Source: Fodinibacter sp963730365 | Lineage (GTDB): Bacteria; Actinomycetota; Actinomycetes; Actinomycetales; Dermatophilaceae | DNA length: 64,000 bases | Assembly (NCBI GenBank): GCA_963730365.1 | Contig: CAVSRM010000003.1 | Location: forward strand, 62,001 to 126,000 | Direction: 5' to 3' | Shown here: positions 1 through 9,032 of the stretch, one piece after another | Layout: each line of letters begins with the position of its first letter | How positions within the stretch are numbered: position 1 is the stretch's first letter | Made by a program: the position numbers and the translations under genes | Notes under the pieces: model-generated | The model's database searches: none | The model's input: the letters and a program-made list of their open reading frames with translations, nothing else | What the model was told of the DNA's origin: nothing

Positions 1-2
1 CC

Positions 3-80
3 GGCTCCGGCACCACCATGACGGTCCACAAGACCCGTGACGGTGGCAACGAGCTGCAGGTCAAGGTCGAGTTCAAGTGA
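3..80 (+). CDS. C-terminal end of an unidentified protein (5' truncated by window edge)
   Basis: The frame beginning at base 3 is open to a TGA at 78-80 and encodes the last 25 residues of a protein whose start lies outside the window. The visible tail is rich in Thr, Val and Lys and ends VKVEFK, which suggests a beta strand. A strong hairpin follows 12 bp downstream, as expected for the end of a transcription unit. There is too little sequence to name the family. Confidence 0.5.
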   Translation, partial: GSGTTMTVHKTRDGGNELQVKVEFK

Positions 81-92
81 CCTGAGCACAGA

Positions 93-137
93 CACGGAGC
101 AGGCCCCCGGGAGGACGTCCCGGGGGCCTGCTCCGTG
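93..137. terminator. Perfect 20-bp stem terminator hairpin
   Basis: Bases 93-112 and 118-137 are exact reverse complements, giving a 20-bp GC-rich stem with a 5-nt loop. There is no T tract, which is common for actinobacterial terminators. It separates the upstream gene from the glnA2 promoter region. Confidence 0.85.
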
Positions 138-163
138 CTCGGATGCCGTCACGGCGCGTGGCG

Positions 164-179
164 GTTACCCGCGCGAAAC
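164..179 (+). promoter_or_regulatory. Candidate GlnR binding site upstream of glnA2
   Basis: GTTAC, six bases, then GAAAC (164-168 and 175-179) matches the actinobacterial GlnR consensus GTnAC-n6-GAAAC. It lies 22 bp before the glnA2 ATG. GlnR is the OmpR-type regulator of nitrogen genes in Streptomyces and mycobacteria. A weaker GTCAC half site sits directly upstream at 148-152. Binding is inferred from the motif and its position. Confidence 0.6.
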
Positions 180-201
180 ACGGGTGCGGCAGGATCGACA
201 C

Positions 202-1539
202 ATGGATCGCCAGCAGGAGTTCGTCCTCCGCACCATCGAAGAGCGCGACGTCCGCTTCGTGCGGCTCTGGTTCACCGACGTCCTCGGCACGCTGAAGTCC
301 GTGGCCGTCGCGCCGGCCGAGTTGGAGGGAGCCTTCAGCGAGGGGATCGGCTTCGACGGCTCGGTCATCGAGGGGTTCGCCCGGGTCTACGAGGCGGACA
401 TGCTCGCCAAGCCCGACCCGAGCTCGTTCCAGGTGCTGCCCTGGCGCGGTGAGAGCCCGGGCACGGCGCGGATGTTCTGCGACATCACCCTCCCCGACGG
501 CACCCCGTCGATGTCCGACCCGCGCTACGTGCTCCAGCGGGCCCTGACCCGGGCCAGCGACCAGGGCTTCACGTACTACACCCACCCCGAGATCGAGTTC
601 TTCCTCCTCAAGCAGGGCTGGGTGCCCGGCCAGCGGCCCGAGCCGATCGACCAGGGCGGATACTTCGACCACGTGCCGCACGGGAACAGCCACGACTTCC
701 GCCGTGCCGCCATCACCATGCTCGAGACGATGGGCATCTCCGTCGAGTTCAGCCACCACGAGGGCGCGCCGGGCCAGAACGAGATCGACCTGCGGTACGC
801 CGACGCGCTCTCCACCGCGGACAACATCATGACCTTCCGGGCGGTGATCAAGGAGGTCGCGCTCGAGCAGGGCATCTACGCATCCTTCATGCCCAAGCCC
901 TTCGCGGAGCACCCGGGCTCGGGGATGCACACCCACCTCTCGCTCTTCGAGGGCGACACCAACGCGTTCCACGAGCCGGGCGCTCCCTACCAGCTGTCGC
1001 GCACGGGGCGGCAGTTCATCGCCGGGCTCCTGCACCACGGCGCGGAGATCACCGCGATCACCAACCAGTGGGTGAACTCCTACAAGCGGCTCTGGGGTGG
1101 GGGAGAGGCCCCGGCCCACCTCACCTGGGGCCACAACAACCGGTCCGCGATGGTTCGCGTGCCGATGTACAAGCCGGACAAGGGCAACAGCACCCGGGTC
1201 GAGGTGCGGTCGATCGACACCGCCTGCAACCCCTACCTCACCTTCGCCGTGCTGCTCTCCGCCGGTCTCAAGGGCATCGCGGAGGGCTACGACCTGCCCC
1301 CCGAGACCCAGGACGACGTCTGGAGCCTCACCGACTCCGAGCGCCGCGCGATGGGCATCAAGCCCCTGCCCGCCAGCCTGAACGAGGCCATCAGCGTCAT
1401 GGAGTCCAGCGAGCTGGTGGCCGAGACACTGGGGGAGCACACCTTCGACTACTTCCTGCGCAACAAGCGCGCCGAGTGGGACGACTACCGCAACCAGGTC
1501 ACCGCCTTCGAGCTCGAGCGCTACCTGCCGAGTCTGTGA
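202..1539 (+). CDS. glnA2: Glutamine synthetase family protein, GlnA2 type
   Basis: The 445-aa product matches a type I glutamine synthetase-like enzyme (ATP-dependent amide formation on glutamate). The N-terminal beta-grasp region is followed by FDGSVIEGF near residue 52, the catalytic HPEIEFF strand near 130, and the ATP-binding signature KPF..HPGSGMHTHLS around 231-247. Length and sequence style fit actinobacterial GlnA2 (about 446 aa) rather than the longer GlnA1. The frame is open further upstream to base 37, but the ATG at 202 is the first start that aligns with the family N terminus and lies after the terminator and the GlnR box. In Streptomyces, GlnA2 homologues have been shown to be gamma-glutamylpolyamine synthetases, so the substrate here could be glutamate/ammonia or a polyamine. 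glnE starts 10 bp downstream, probably in the same transcript. Confidence 0.9.
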   Translation: MDRQQEFVLRTIEERDVRFVRLWFTDVLGTLKSVAVAPAELEGAFSEGIGFDGSVIEGFARVYEADMLAKPDPSSFQVLPWRGESPGTARMFCDITLPDGTPSMSDPRYVLQRALTRASDQGFTYYTHPEIEFFLLKQGWVPGQRPEPIDQGGYFDHVPHGNSHDFRRAAITMLETMGISVEFSHHEGAPGQNEIDLRYADALSTADNIMTFRAVIKEVALEQGIYASFMPKPFAEHPGSGMHTHLSLFEGDTNAFHEPGAPYQLSRTGRQFIAGLLHHGAEITAITNQWVNSYKRLWGGGEAPAHLTWGHNNRSAMVRVPMYKPDKGNSTRVEVRSIDTACNPYLTFAVLLSAGLKGIAEGYDLPPETQDDVWSLTDSERRAMGIKPLPASLNEAISVMESSELVAETLGEHTFDYFLRNKRAEWDDYRNQVTAFELERYLPSL

Positions 1540-1549
1540 GACTCCGCAG

Positions 1550-4546
1550 GTGAGCTCTCGACCGCCCGAGTCCATCCCCGCGGGAGTCGCGAGGCTGGGG
1601 TTCTCCGACCCACGACGGGCGCAGGTCCTCCTCGACGACCCTGCCATCGCCGACATCGCGGGTACTGCCGACCGGATCGACGAGGGTGGCCTCAGCCAGG
1701 GCCTGGCAGGGGTCCACGACCCCGACGGGGCGTTGCTGGGCATCGTGCGCTTCATGGAGGTGGTGCGCCGCGACCCCAAGCTCAAGGGGCCGGTGACCCA
1801 GGCGCTGCTCGTGCCGGGCCGGGCCCGCGACAGGCTTCTCGCTGTCTTCGGCTCCTCGGTCGCCCTGGGTGACCACCTCATCGCCCACCCCCACCAGTGG
1901 GTGGCCGTGTCCGAGGCGCGACCGTTCACGCACGCGGAACGGGTGCAGGCCCTGCTCACGGCGGTCGGAACCCCGGGCGAGGTGCCCGCCATCGACGTGC
2001 TGCGAACGGCCTACCGGGAACAGCTCCTCGGCATCGCGGCGATCGACCTCACCTCACCGGACCCCCGGGAGACGTTCCCCGAGACGGCCGCTGCGCTCGC
2101 CGACCTGGCCGATGCGGCGCTGGAGGCGGCCCTGACGATCGCCCGCGCGGAGGTCGGGTCGGACAGCGAGCGCACCAGGCTGGCCGTCATCGCCATGGGC
2201 AAGACCGGCGGGCGCGAGCTCAACTACATCTCCGACGTCGACGTCATCTTCGTGGCCGAACCCGCCGACGGTGTGCCGGAGGCCGAGTCGACGGCCGTGG
2301 CCATCGACCTGGCGACCCGGCTCATGCGCATCTGCAGCGCGTCGACCGCCACCGGCGCGCTGTGGCAGGTCGACCCTGCCCTGCGCCCCGAGGGTCGCAA
2401 CGGTCCGCTCGTGCGCACGGTGGCGAGCCACCGCGCCTACTACGAGCGCTGGGCCAAGACGTGGGAGTTCCAGGCGCTCCTCAAGGCCCGGCCGGCGGCC
2501 GGCGACCGCGAGGTCGGTGAGGCGTACTGCGACGCGGTCCAGCCGATGGTCTGGCAGGCCTCGACGCGGGAGAACTTCGTGGCCGACGTGCAGGCGATGC
2601 GCCGCCGCGTCGAGCAGCACATCCCGGTGGGGGAGTCCGACCGGCAGATCAAGCTGGGCCCGGGCGGCCTGCGCGACGTCGAGTTCTCCGTGCAGCTGCT
2701 GCAGCTGGTGCACGGTCGGGCCGACGAGTCGCTGCGCACCTCGACGACCCTCGAGGGCCTGGCCGCGCTGTCGGCCGGGGGCTACGTCGGTCGCGAGGAC
2801 GCCGCCACGCTCGGCACGGCATACCGGCTGTTGCGCACCCTCGAGCACCGCATCCAGCTCTTCCGGCTGCGCAGAACGCACCTCATGCCCACCGCCCAGT
2901 CCGACCTGCGCCGCCTGGGGCGGGCCCTGGGCCACAAGTCCCAGCCCGCCGATGCGGTCGTCAAGCAGTGGCGGGCCCAGCAGCGCGAAGTGCGCCGCCT
3001 GCACGAGCGGATGTTCTACCACCCGTTGTTGTCGGCCGTGGCCAGGCTCTCTGACGACGAGGTACGGCTCACGCCGGCCGCGGCGCGAGAACGGCTCGCC
3101 GCGCTGGGTTTCCGCGACCCGCGCGGAGCCCTGCAGCACCTCGAGGCCCTGACCGACGGGATCAGCCGCCGCGCCGCGATCCAGCGCCAGCTGCTGCCCG
3201 TCATGCTGGCCTGGTTCGCGGACGAGGCCGACCCGGATGCCGGGCTGCTCGCCTTCCGCAAGATCAGCGACGAGCTCGGCTCGACCCACTGGTACCTCAG
3301 GCTGCTGCGCGACGAGGGCACCGCGGCCGAACAGCTGGCGCACACCCTGGCCCGGAGCCGCTACGCCGCAGACCTGCTCGAGCAGGCCCCCGAGTGCGTG
3401 CAGTTCCTCGGTGACTCCTCGGGCCTGCGACCCCGGACCCGCGAGGAGCTGGTGCGGCGGATGACGTCCGCGGCCGGGCGCAAGGACGATCCCGAGGCAG
3501 CCGTGCACGCGGCACGCACGGTTCGGCGATCCGAGCTGTTCCGCCTCGCGGTGGCCGACCTGTCCGGCGACCTCGGGCTGGACGCCCTGGGTGAGGCGAT
3601 GACCGACCTCACGTCGGCCCTGCTCGAGGTCACCCTCGAGGTCTGCCTTCGCGACGTGGAGACCCGCACCGGCACGCCCACGCTGACCCGGGTGCTCGTG
3701 GTCGGGATGGGTCGTCTCGGCGGCCGGGAGCAGGGCTACGGCTCCGACGCCGATGTGATCTTCGTCCACGACCCGGTTCCGGAAGCAGACGAGAAGGCCG
3801 CGCAGAGCCAGGCGCTCGGGGTCGTCAAGGAGCTCATCCGGCTGCTCGGCCGCCGAGGTCCGGACCCCAACCTCGAGGTCGACGCCGCGCTGCGTCCGGA
3901 GGGCAAGAGCGGGCCCCTCGTGCGCTCCCTCGAGTCCTACCGCTCCTACTACGCGCGCTGGTCCCTCGTCTGGGAGGCCCAGGCACTGCTCCGGGCCGCT
4001 CCCGTCGCGGGGGACCCGGACCTCGCGGAGCGGTTCCTCGCCCTCATCGCGCCGATCCGTTGGCCGGCGGGCGGGCTCGACGACGGCCAGGTCCGGGAGA
4101 TCCGAACCCTCAAGGCCCGGATGGAGGCGGAACGACTGCCCCGGGGTGCGGACCGCAAGACCCACTTCAAGCTCGGCCACGGTGGGCTCTCCGACGTCGA
4201 GTGGTCGGTGCAGCTGCTCCAGCTCGAACACGCTCACGAGCACACCCAGATGAGGACGACGTCGACGATGGGGGCTCTCACCGCGGCGGAGCGAGCCGGG
4301 GCGATCCCCCGCGAGGTGGCCGCCGACCTCGCGGCGGCCTGGCGGTTGGCGTCGAGAATGCGCAACGCCGGTTTTCTCTTCCGGTCCCGGGGCATCGACT
4401 CCGTGCCGACCGACAGCCGCGACGCCGACGGCATCGCCCGGATCCTCGGGCAGCCCGCGGGCTCGGGACAGGACCTGGGGGAGCGCTACCGCCGCGCGGC
4501 GCGCCGGGCGCGGGCGGCCCACGAGGTGACCTTCTACGAGTCATGA
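1550..4546 (+). CDS. glnE: Bifunctional glutamine synthetase adenylyltransferase/deadenylylase
   Basis: The 998-aa protein adenylylates and deadenylylates glutamine synthetase in response to nitrogen status. It shows the expected internal duplication of two nucleotidyltransferase modules. The first (deadenylylase side) carries GKTGGREL and the D-x-D pair around residues 217-232. The second (adenylylase side) carries GRLGGREQGYGSDADV from about 721. Total length is normal for actinobacteria. The GTG at 1550 is 10 bp after the glnA2 stop, which points to co-transcription. In M. tuberculosis the same gene lies between glnA2 and glnA1; here no glnA1 follows, and the next gene is hisD. Confidence 0.95.
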   Translation: MSSRPPESIPAGVARLGFSDPRRAQVLLDDPAIADIAGTADRIDEGGLSQGLAGVHDPDGALLGIVRFMEVVRRDPKLKGPVTQALLVPGRARDRLLAVFGSSVALGDHLIAHPHQWVAVSEARPFTHAERVQALLTAVGTPGEVPAIDVLRTAYREQLLGIAAIDLTSPDPRETFPETAAALADLADAALEAALTIARAEVGSDSERTRLAVIAMGKTGGRELNYISDVDVIFVAEPADGVPEAESTAVAIDLATRLMRICSASTATGALWQVDPALRPEGRNGPLVRTVASHRAYYERWAKTWEFQALLKARPAAGDREVGEAYCDAVQPMVWQASTRENFVADVQAMRRRVEQHIPVGESDRQIKLGPGGLRDVEFSVQLLQLVHGRADESLRTSTTLEGLAALSAGGYVGREDAATLGTAYRLLRTLEHRIQLFRLRRTHLMPTAQSDLRRLGRALGHKSQPADAVVKQWRAQQREVRRLHERMFYHPLLSAVARLSDDEVRLTPAAARERLAALGFRDPRGALQHLEALTDGISRRAAIQRQLLPVMLAWFADEADPDAGLLAFRKISDELGSTHWYLRLLRDEGTAAEQLAHTLARSRYAADLLEQAPECVQFLGDSSGLRPRTREELVRRMTSAAGRKDDPEAAVHAARTVRRSELFRLAVADLSGDLGLDALGEAMTDLTSALLEVTLEVCLRDVETRTGTPTLTRVLVVGMGRLGGREQGYGSDADVIFVHDPVPEADEKAAQSQALGVVKELIRLLGRRGPDPNLEVDAALRPEGKSGPLVRSLESYRSYYARWSLVWEAQALLRAAPVAGDPDLAERFLALIAPIRWPAGGLDDGQVREIRTLKARMEAERLPRGADRKTHFKLGHGGLSDVEWSVQLLQLEHAHEHTQMRTTSTMGALTAAERAGAIPREVAADLAAAWRLASRMRNAGFLFRSRGIDSVPTDSRDADGIARILGQPAGSGQDLGERYRRAARRARAAHEVTFYES

Positions 4547-4633
4547 CCCCGCAGCGGACCCTCGGAGGACTCGCTGGTTCTCGGCCCCCGGTGGCGAGCC
4601 GTCCCCGCGAAGGGCCGTTCCCGGGGTGAGCGG

Positions 4634-4668
4634 TCGGGGTGGGTCGCCCCGAAACCTAGACTGGTGGC
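4634..4668 (+). promoter_or_regulatory. hisD promoter, -10 TAGACT, probably leaderless; overlapping inverted repeat
   Basis: TAGACT at 4657-4662 ends six bases before the hisD ATG, so transcription should begin at or next to the start codon. An inverted repeat TCGGGG-n7-CCCCGA spans 4634-4652, the -35/spacer area, and could be an operator. The rest of the 122-bp gap after glnE (4547-4633) shows no clear feature. Confidence 0.55.
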
Positions 4669-6045
4669 ATGTCCCCCGGCACCCCCGCCAGCACGTCCAC
4701 GCCCCGAGCGGGCCGCGTCATCCCCCGGCTCGACCTGCGGGGCCGGAGCCTGTCCGCACGTGAGCTCCGCGAGGTGATTCCGCGGGCGGAGTTCGACGTC
4801 GAGGCCGCCCTGGACGCCGTGCGCCCCATCGTCGACGACGTGCGGACGCGAGGCGCGGCAGCCCTCTACGACGCGGCTGAGCGGTTCGACGGCATCCGCC
4901 CGCAGCGCCTGCGGGTCCCCGCCGACGTCATCGCCCGCGCCCTCGACGGCCTCGACCCGGCGGTTCGCGGGGCCCTCGAGGAGTCGATCCGCCGGGCCCG
5001 GCTCGTGCACGCCGACCAGCGCCGCACCGACACGACCACCCGCGTCGTCGACGGCGGCACCGTCACCGAGCGCTGGGTGCCCGTCGACCGGGTCGGCCTC
5101 TACGTTCCCGGGGGCCTCGCGGTCTACCCGAGCAGCGTCGTCATGAACGTCGTCCCCGCCCAGCTCGCGCTGGTGCCGAGCCTGGCGGTGGCGAGCCCGC
5201 CCCAGGCCGACCACGGTGGCTGGCCGCACCCGACCATCCTCGCCGCCTGCGCGCTCCTCGGCGTCGAGGAGGTGTGGGCGATGGGTGGGGCCCAAGCCGT
5301 GGCCGCCTTCGCGCTGGGCGTCGAGGACGGCGCCGACACCTGTGACGCCGTGAGCCTCGTCACCGGACCCGGCAACATCTACGTCGCCGCCGCCAAGCGC
5401 CTCCTCAAGGGCATCATCGGCATCGACTCCGAGGCCGGGCCCACCGAGATCGCCGTGCTCGCCGACGACAGCGCGGATGCCGAGCACGTCGCCTCCGACC
5501 TCGTCTCCCAGGCGGAGCACGACCCCCTCGCGGCGGCGGTGCTCGTCACCGACTCGACCGACCTCGCGGACGCCGTCGAGGAGGCCCTCGGGCGCCGCGT
5601 CGCCGCGACGAAGCACACCCAGCGGGTCGCCGAGGCGCTGGCCGGCAGGCAGTCGGTGATCGCCCTCGTCGACGACCTCGATGCCGGCCTCGACGTGGTC
5701 AACGCGTACGCCGCCGAGCACCTCGAGATCCAGACCCGCGACGCGGCCTCGGTCGCCGCCCGGGTGCGCAACGCCGGCGCCGTCTTCGTCGGCCCCTGGG
5801 CGCCGGTGAGCCTGGGCGACTACGCCGCCGGGTCCAACCACGTGCTGCCCACCGGCGGCTGCGCCTGCCACAGCAGCGGGCTGTCGGTGCAGAGCTTCCT
5901 GCGCGGCATCCACGTCGTGACGTACTCGAGTGCGGCCCTGCACGAGGTCGGCGGCCACGTCGTGACGCTCGCCCGGGCGGAGGACCTCCCCGCACACGGG
6001 GAGGCCATCCTGGCGCGCCACCCGGACCTCGACCCCAGCGCCTGA
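4669..6045 (+). CDS. hisD: Histidinol dehydrogenase
   Basis: The 458-aa enzyme catalyses the last two steps of histidine synthesis, L-histidinol to L-histidine with two NAD+. Family landmarks are EAGPTEIAVLAD near residue 250, the zinc-site segment SQAEHDP near 280, the catalytic AAEHLEI near 346, and GSNHVLPT near 386. Length is slightly over the usual 430-440 because of a Pro/Thr-rich N-terminal extension. The ATG at 4669 lies six bases after a TAGACT box, which suggests a leaderless mRNA. Unlike the standard actinobacterial hisDCBHA arrangement, the next his gene is 1.86 kb away, beyond an opposing transporter gene. Confidence 0.95.
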   Translation: MSPGTPASTSTPRAGRVIPRLDLRGRSLSARELREVIPRAEFDVEAALDAVRPIVDDVRTRGAAALYDAAERFDGIRPQRLRVPADVIARALDGLDPAVRGALEESIRRARLVHADQRRTDTTTRVVDGGTVTERWVPVDRVGLYVPGGLAVYPSSVVMNVVPAQLALVPSLAVASPPQADHGGWPHPTILAACALLGVEEVWAMGGAQAVAAFALGVEDGADTCDAVSLVTGPGNIYVAAAKRLLKGIIGIDSEAGPTEIAVLADDSADAEHVASDLVSQAEHDPLAAAVLVTDSTDLADAVEEALGRRVAATKHTQRVAEALAGRQSVIALVDDLDAGLDVVNAYAAEHLEIQTRDAASVAARVRNAGAVFVGPWAPVSLGDYAAGSNHVLPTGGCACHSSGLSVQSFLRGIHVVTYSSAALHEVGGHVVTLARAEDLPAHGEAILARHPDLDPSA

Positions 6046-6076
6046 CGCCGGGCGCGGGGAGGCTGCTCAGAGCCGG

Positions 6077-7786
6077 TCAGGTCGGTGGGTCCGGCGCCTC
6101 GCGGCTCCGGTCGGCGTCCGCCTCGAGCAGTGCGGACACCTCGGCCTCCGCCTCGCTCGCCGCCACCCTGTGCCCCGTCACGGACGAGACGAACTGATCG
6201 GTTCCGATGCACAGCAGGCGTGCGCGTGTGCCGGCGACCACGGTGGCGGTGCGCGTGGCCGTGCGGAGCAGGGCCACCTCGCCGAAGGAGCCGCCGGGGC
6301 CCAGCCGGCGGATCTCCACACCGTGACGTGACACGACGAGCTCGCCCTCCTCGACGACAAAGAACTCGTCACCGAGGGTGCCCTCCCGCACCACGGTGGC
6401 ACCGCCGGGGACCTCGCGGTGCCGGGTCGAGCAGGCCAGCCTGGCCAGGCTGAGCCCGGGGAGCGGGGCGAGCGCCGTTACCCGACCCAGGATCTCGACC
6501 ACCGTCGGGGACGGTGTCGTGTCGGCCTCCGCAGCCTTGAGCCCGGACCAGGCGAGGACCGGGGTGAGCGCCACCACCACCCCGGTGGTGAGCATCGCCC
6601 CGGGCAGGCCCATCGCGCCGACGAGGCCCGGTGCGGCCAGGGATCCCAGGGCCGCTGCGCCCGCCCCGAGGCCGTGAACCGCTCCCCACCCGCGGCCCGA
6701 GAGGTGGTCGGGGAGCAACCGGCTGACCAAGTTGGCACCGTAGATCCACAGCAGCGCGTTGCCCAGGCCGGCCACGGCCAGGCACGTCCACACGAGGCCG
6801 ACGCCCCCCACGAGCCCGATGGCCCCCGCGACCCCGACGACGCCCAGGGCGGCGACCGGCAGTCCGTAGGCGGCGACCCCCACGCCGAGCCAGAGCCGGG
6901 CCCGGTGGCCTCCGGCGACGAGGGTCGCGACGGACGCCACCATCCCGCCGACGCCGAGGGCCGCGAACAGGGTGCCGGTCAGCGCCTGACCACTGCCCCC
7001 GGACAGGGAGCGCGCCGACAGGACGACGAACACGGTGACCAGGCCGGACATGGCGCGTCCCACCAGGAGGAGGAGGAACACCGCTCTGCGGCCGGGTCTC
7101 CAGAACAGCGAGACGCCGAGCAGGCGGGCCACGGCGCGCTCCGTCCAGCCGACCCTCCCGCCGGTTCTCCGGGCCCTCTGGAAGGGGGAGCGGATCGACC
7201 ACGTGGCGAGCGCGGTGCCGAGATACGCCACGGCGAGCCCGCCGAAGACGGCGACAGGACCCCACAGGGCCAGCCCCAGACCGGCCAAGGCCGGTCCGAC
7301 CACCGAGCCCAGGCCGTTGAGGGTGCTCCACGTCGAGCCGGCCGCCATGAGCTGACCGGGGTTGGTCACGAGCTGGGGCAGCAGCGCCTGCTGGCTCGGC
7401 TTGAGCAGGGCGGAGACCGCGGATGCCGTGGCCACCACCGCGAGAAGCGTGCCCAACCCCGCTCCGCGGCCGGCGGCCACCGCTGCCACCACGGCCACGA
7501 CGACGAGAGCGGCGTTCACGCCCGCGATGATGAGAGGTCTGGAGACGCGGTCCGCCACGCCGGAGAACAGGCCCGCGCACACGGCCGCCGGGAGCACCCG
7601 CAGCGCCCCGACGAGGCCCACGGCGCCCGGACCGCCGAGATCGAGTGCGAGCACCGAGACGGCAAGGAGGAAGGCGGCATCCGTGGCGGCCCACGACCCC
7701 ACCCCGATGAACAGGCGCCCGAGATCCCGGTCGCCGAGGACCTCGGTGAGGGTCCTCCAGCGCGAGGACGCTCCCACCCCGGACAT
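6077..7786 (-). CDS. MFS transporter fused to a C-terminal cyclic nucleotide-binding domain
   Basis: The first about 410 of 569 residues form a typical major facilitator membrane domain with about 12 hydrophobic segments and an A-D-R-V-S-R-P type loop after TM2. The last about 120 residues are a soluble cNMP-binding fold, shown by the phosphate-binding-cassette motif GGSFGEVALL followed by RTATRTATV near 492-510. Substrate and ligand are unknown. It lies antisense between hisD and hisC, convergent with hisD (31 bp between stops) and divergent from hisC (115 bp between starts). Such fusions occur in actinobacteria, but the position inside the his cluster is odd. ATG at 7786 is the first plausible start. 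Confidence 0.8.
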   Translation of the reverse strand: MSGVGASSRWRTLTEVLGDRDLGRLFIGVGSWAATDAAFLLAVSVLALDLGGPGAVGLVGALRVLPAAVCAGLFSGVADRVSRPLIIAGVNAALVVVAVVAAVAAGRGAGLGTLLAVVATASAVSALLKPSQQALLPQLVTNPGQLMAAGSTWSTLNGLGSVVGPALAGLGLALWGPVAVFGGLAVAYLGTALATWSIRSPFQRARRTGGRVGWTERAVARLLGVSLFWRPGRRAVFLLLLVGRAMSGLVTVFVVLSARSLSGGSGQALTGTLFAALGVGGMVASVATLVAGGHRARLWLGVGVAAYGLPVAALGVVGVAGAIGLVGGVGLVWTCLAVAGLGNALLWIYGANLVSRLLPDHLSGRGWGAVHGLGAGAAALGSLAAPGLVGAMGLPGAMLTTGVVVALTPVLAWSGLKAAEADTTPSPTVVEILGRVTALAPLPGLSLARLACSTRHREVPGGATVVREGTLGDEFFVVEEGELVVSRHGVEIRRLGPGGSFGEVALLRTATRTATVVAGTRARLLCIGTDQFVSSVTGHRVAASEAEAEVSALLEADADRSREAPDPPT

Positions 7787-7888
7787 CGCCTCAGCATGGC
7801 CCTGCGGCCACCACCCGACAACGCGCGGGCCCCTCGCCGGCGGCCGTGGTCCACGTGGTCGGCCGACCCGCCCCGACGGTCACCCACC

Positions 7889-7894
7889 TAGACT
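7889..7894 (+). promoter_or_regulatory. hisC promoter -10 box (TAGACT), probably leaderless
   Basis: TAGACT ends seven bases before the hisC ATG (7902), the same geometry as at hisD. A separate promoter is needed here because the MFS gene in the opposite direction separates hisC from hisD. No convincing -35 box is visible. Confidence 0.5.
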
Positions 7895-7901
7895 CGCCGG
7901 C

Positions 7902-9032
7902 ATGGATCCCCGCGCGACCGTGGAGGCGATGTTGCGCCCAGACCTGCGGGGCCGCACGGCCTACGGTGCGCCGCAGCTCGACGTCCCGGTCGCGCTCAAC
8001 ACCAACGAGAGCTCGTACGCCGTGCCCACCGTCGTCGTCGAGGCGATGACCGCGGCGGTCGCCGAGGCCGCCGCGGGGCTCAACCGCTACCCGGACAGGG
8101 AGTTCACCGACCTGCGCAGGGCCCTGGCGTCCTACCTCTCCCGAGGCGGCACGACCGTGACCCCCGAGCAGGTGTGGGCCGGCAACGGGTCCAACGAGGT
8201 GCTGCTGCACCTCCTCCAGGCCTTCGGAGGCCCGGGTCGCCGCGCGCTGGGATTCACGCCGGCCTACTCCATGCACCCGATCATCACCACGACGACGGGC
8301 ACGACGTGGGTCGACGGACTCCGCGGTGCGGGCGAGGGGGGGGCGTTCGACCTGGACCCGGCATCCGCGGTCGACCAGGTGCGCCGGGCCCGTCCCGACG
8401 TGGTGTTCCTGTGCTCACCGAACAACCCCACCGGGACCGCTCTCGGCCTCGACGTCGTCGAGGCGGTCCACGATGCGGCGCACGAGGCGCTCGTCGTCGT
8501 CGACGAGGCGTATGCCGAGTTCGCCCGTCCGGGCACGCCGAGCGCGCTCACCCTGCTGGCCGGCCGCCCCCGGCTGGTCGTGACCCGCACGATGAGCAAG
8601 GCCTTCGCCCTGGCGGGTGGCCGGCTGGGCTACCTCGCAGCCGACCCCGCGCTCGTCGACGCCCTGCGGCTGGTCCGGATGCCGTACCACCTGTCGACCC
8701 CCAGCCAGGTGGTCGCGCTCGCGGCCCTCGACCACGCCGAGGTGATGCTCGAGGCGGTCGGGGCGATCAAGGACCAGCGCGACCGCATCGTCGTAGGGAT
8801 CGGCGCGATGGGGCTGGACCCGGTGCCCAGCGACGCCAACTTCGTGCTCTTCGGCGGCCTCGACGATGCCCACGCCACGTGGTCCGCGTTGCTCGACCGG
8901 GGAGTCCTCGTCCGCGACGTCGGCATTCCCCACTATCTTCGTGTCACGGCCGGGACGCCCGAGGAGACGACCCGGTTCCTCGAGGCGCTCGCCGACCTCG
9001 CGCCGACCCACAGCCAAGGAGCACCGTCGTGA
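7902..9032 (+). CDS. hisC: Histidinol-phosphate aminotransferase
   Basis: This 376-aa fold-type I PLP enzyme converts imidazole-acetol phosphate and glutamate to L-histidinol phosphate. The PLP lysine is K233 in SKAFALAGGRLGY, and the family motifs NTNESSY (near 31) and SPNNPTGTALG are present. The frame is open upstream to 7362, but the ATG at 7902 gives the usual family N terminus and follows a TAGACT box by seven bases. The gene overlaps the hisB start by four bases (GTGA), so the two are translationally coupled. Confidence 0.95.
   Translation: MDPRATVEAMLRPDLRGRTAYGAPQLDVPVALNTNESSYAVPTVVVEAMTAAVAEAAAGLNRYPDREFTDLRRALASYLSRGGTTVTPEQVWAGNGSNEVLLHLLQAFGGPGRRALGFTPAYSMHPIITTTTGTTWVDGLRGAGEGGAFDLDPASAVDQVRRARPDVVFLCSPNNPTGTALGLDVVEAVHDAAHEALVVVDEAYAEFARPGTPSALTLLAGRPRLVVTRTMSKAFALAGGRLGYLAADPALVDALRLVRMPYHLSTPSQVVALAALDHAEVMLEAVGAIKDQRDRIVVGIGAMGLDPVPSDANFVLFGGLDDAHATWSALLDRGVLVRDVGIPHYLRVTAGTPEETTRFLEALADLAPTHSQGAPS

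Noticed and set aside
73..1992. 639-aa minus-strand open frame over glnA2
   Set aside because: High-GC shadow frame; the plus strand encodes a clear glutamine synthetase, and the antisense product has no recognisable motif.
2054..4522. 822-aa minus-strand open frame over glnE
   Set aside because: Shadow of glnE with no conserved domain.
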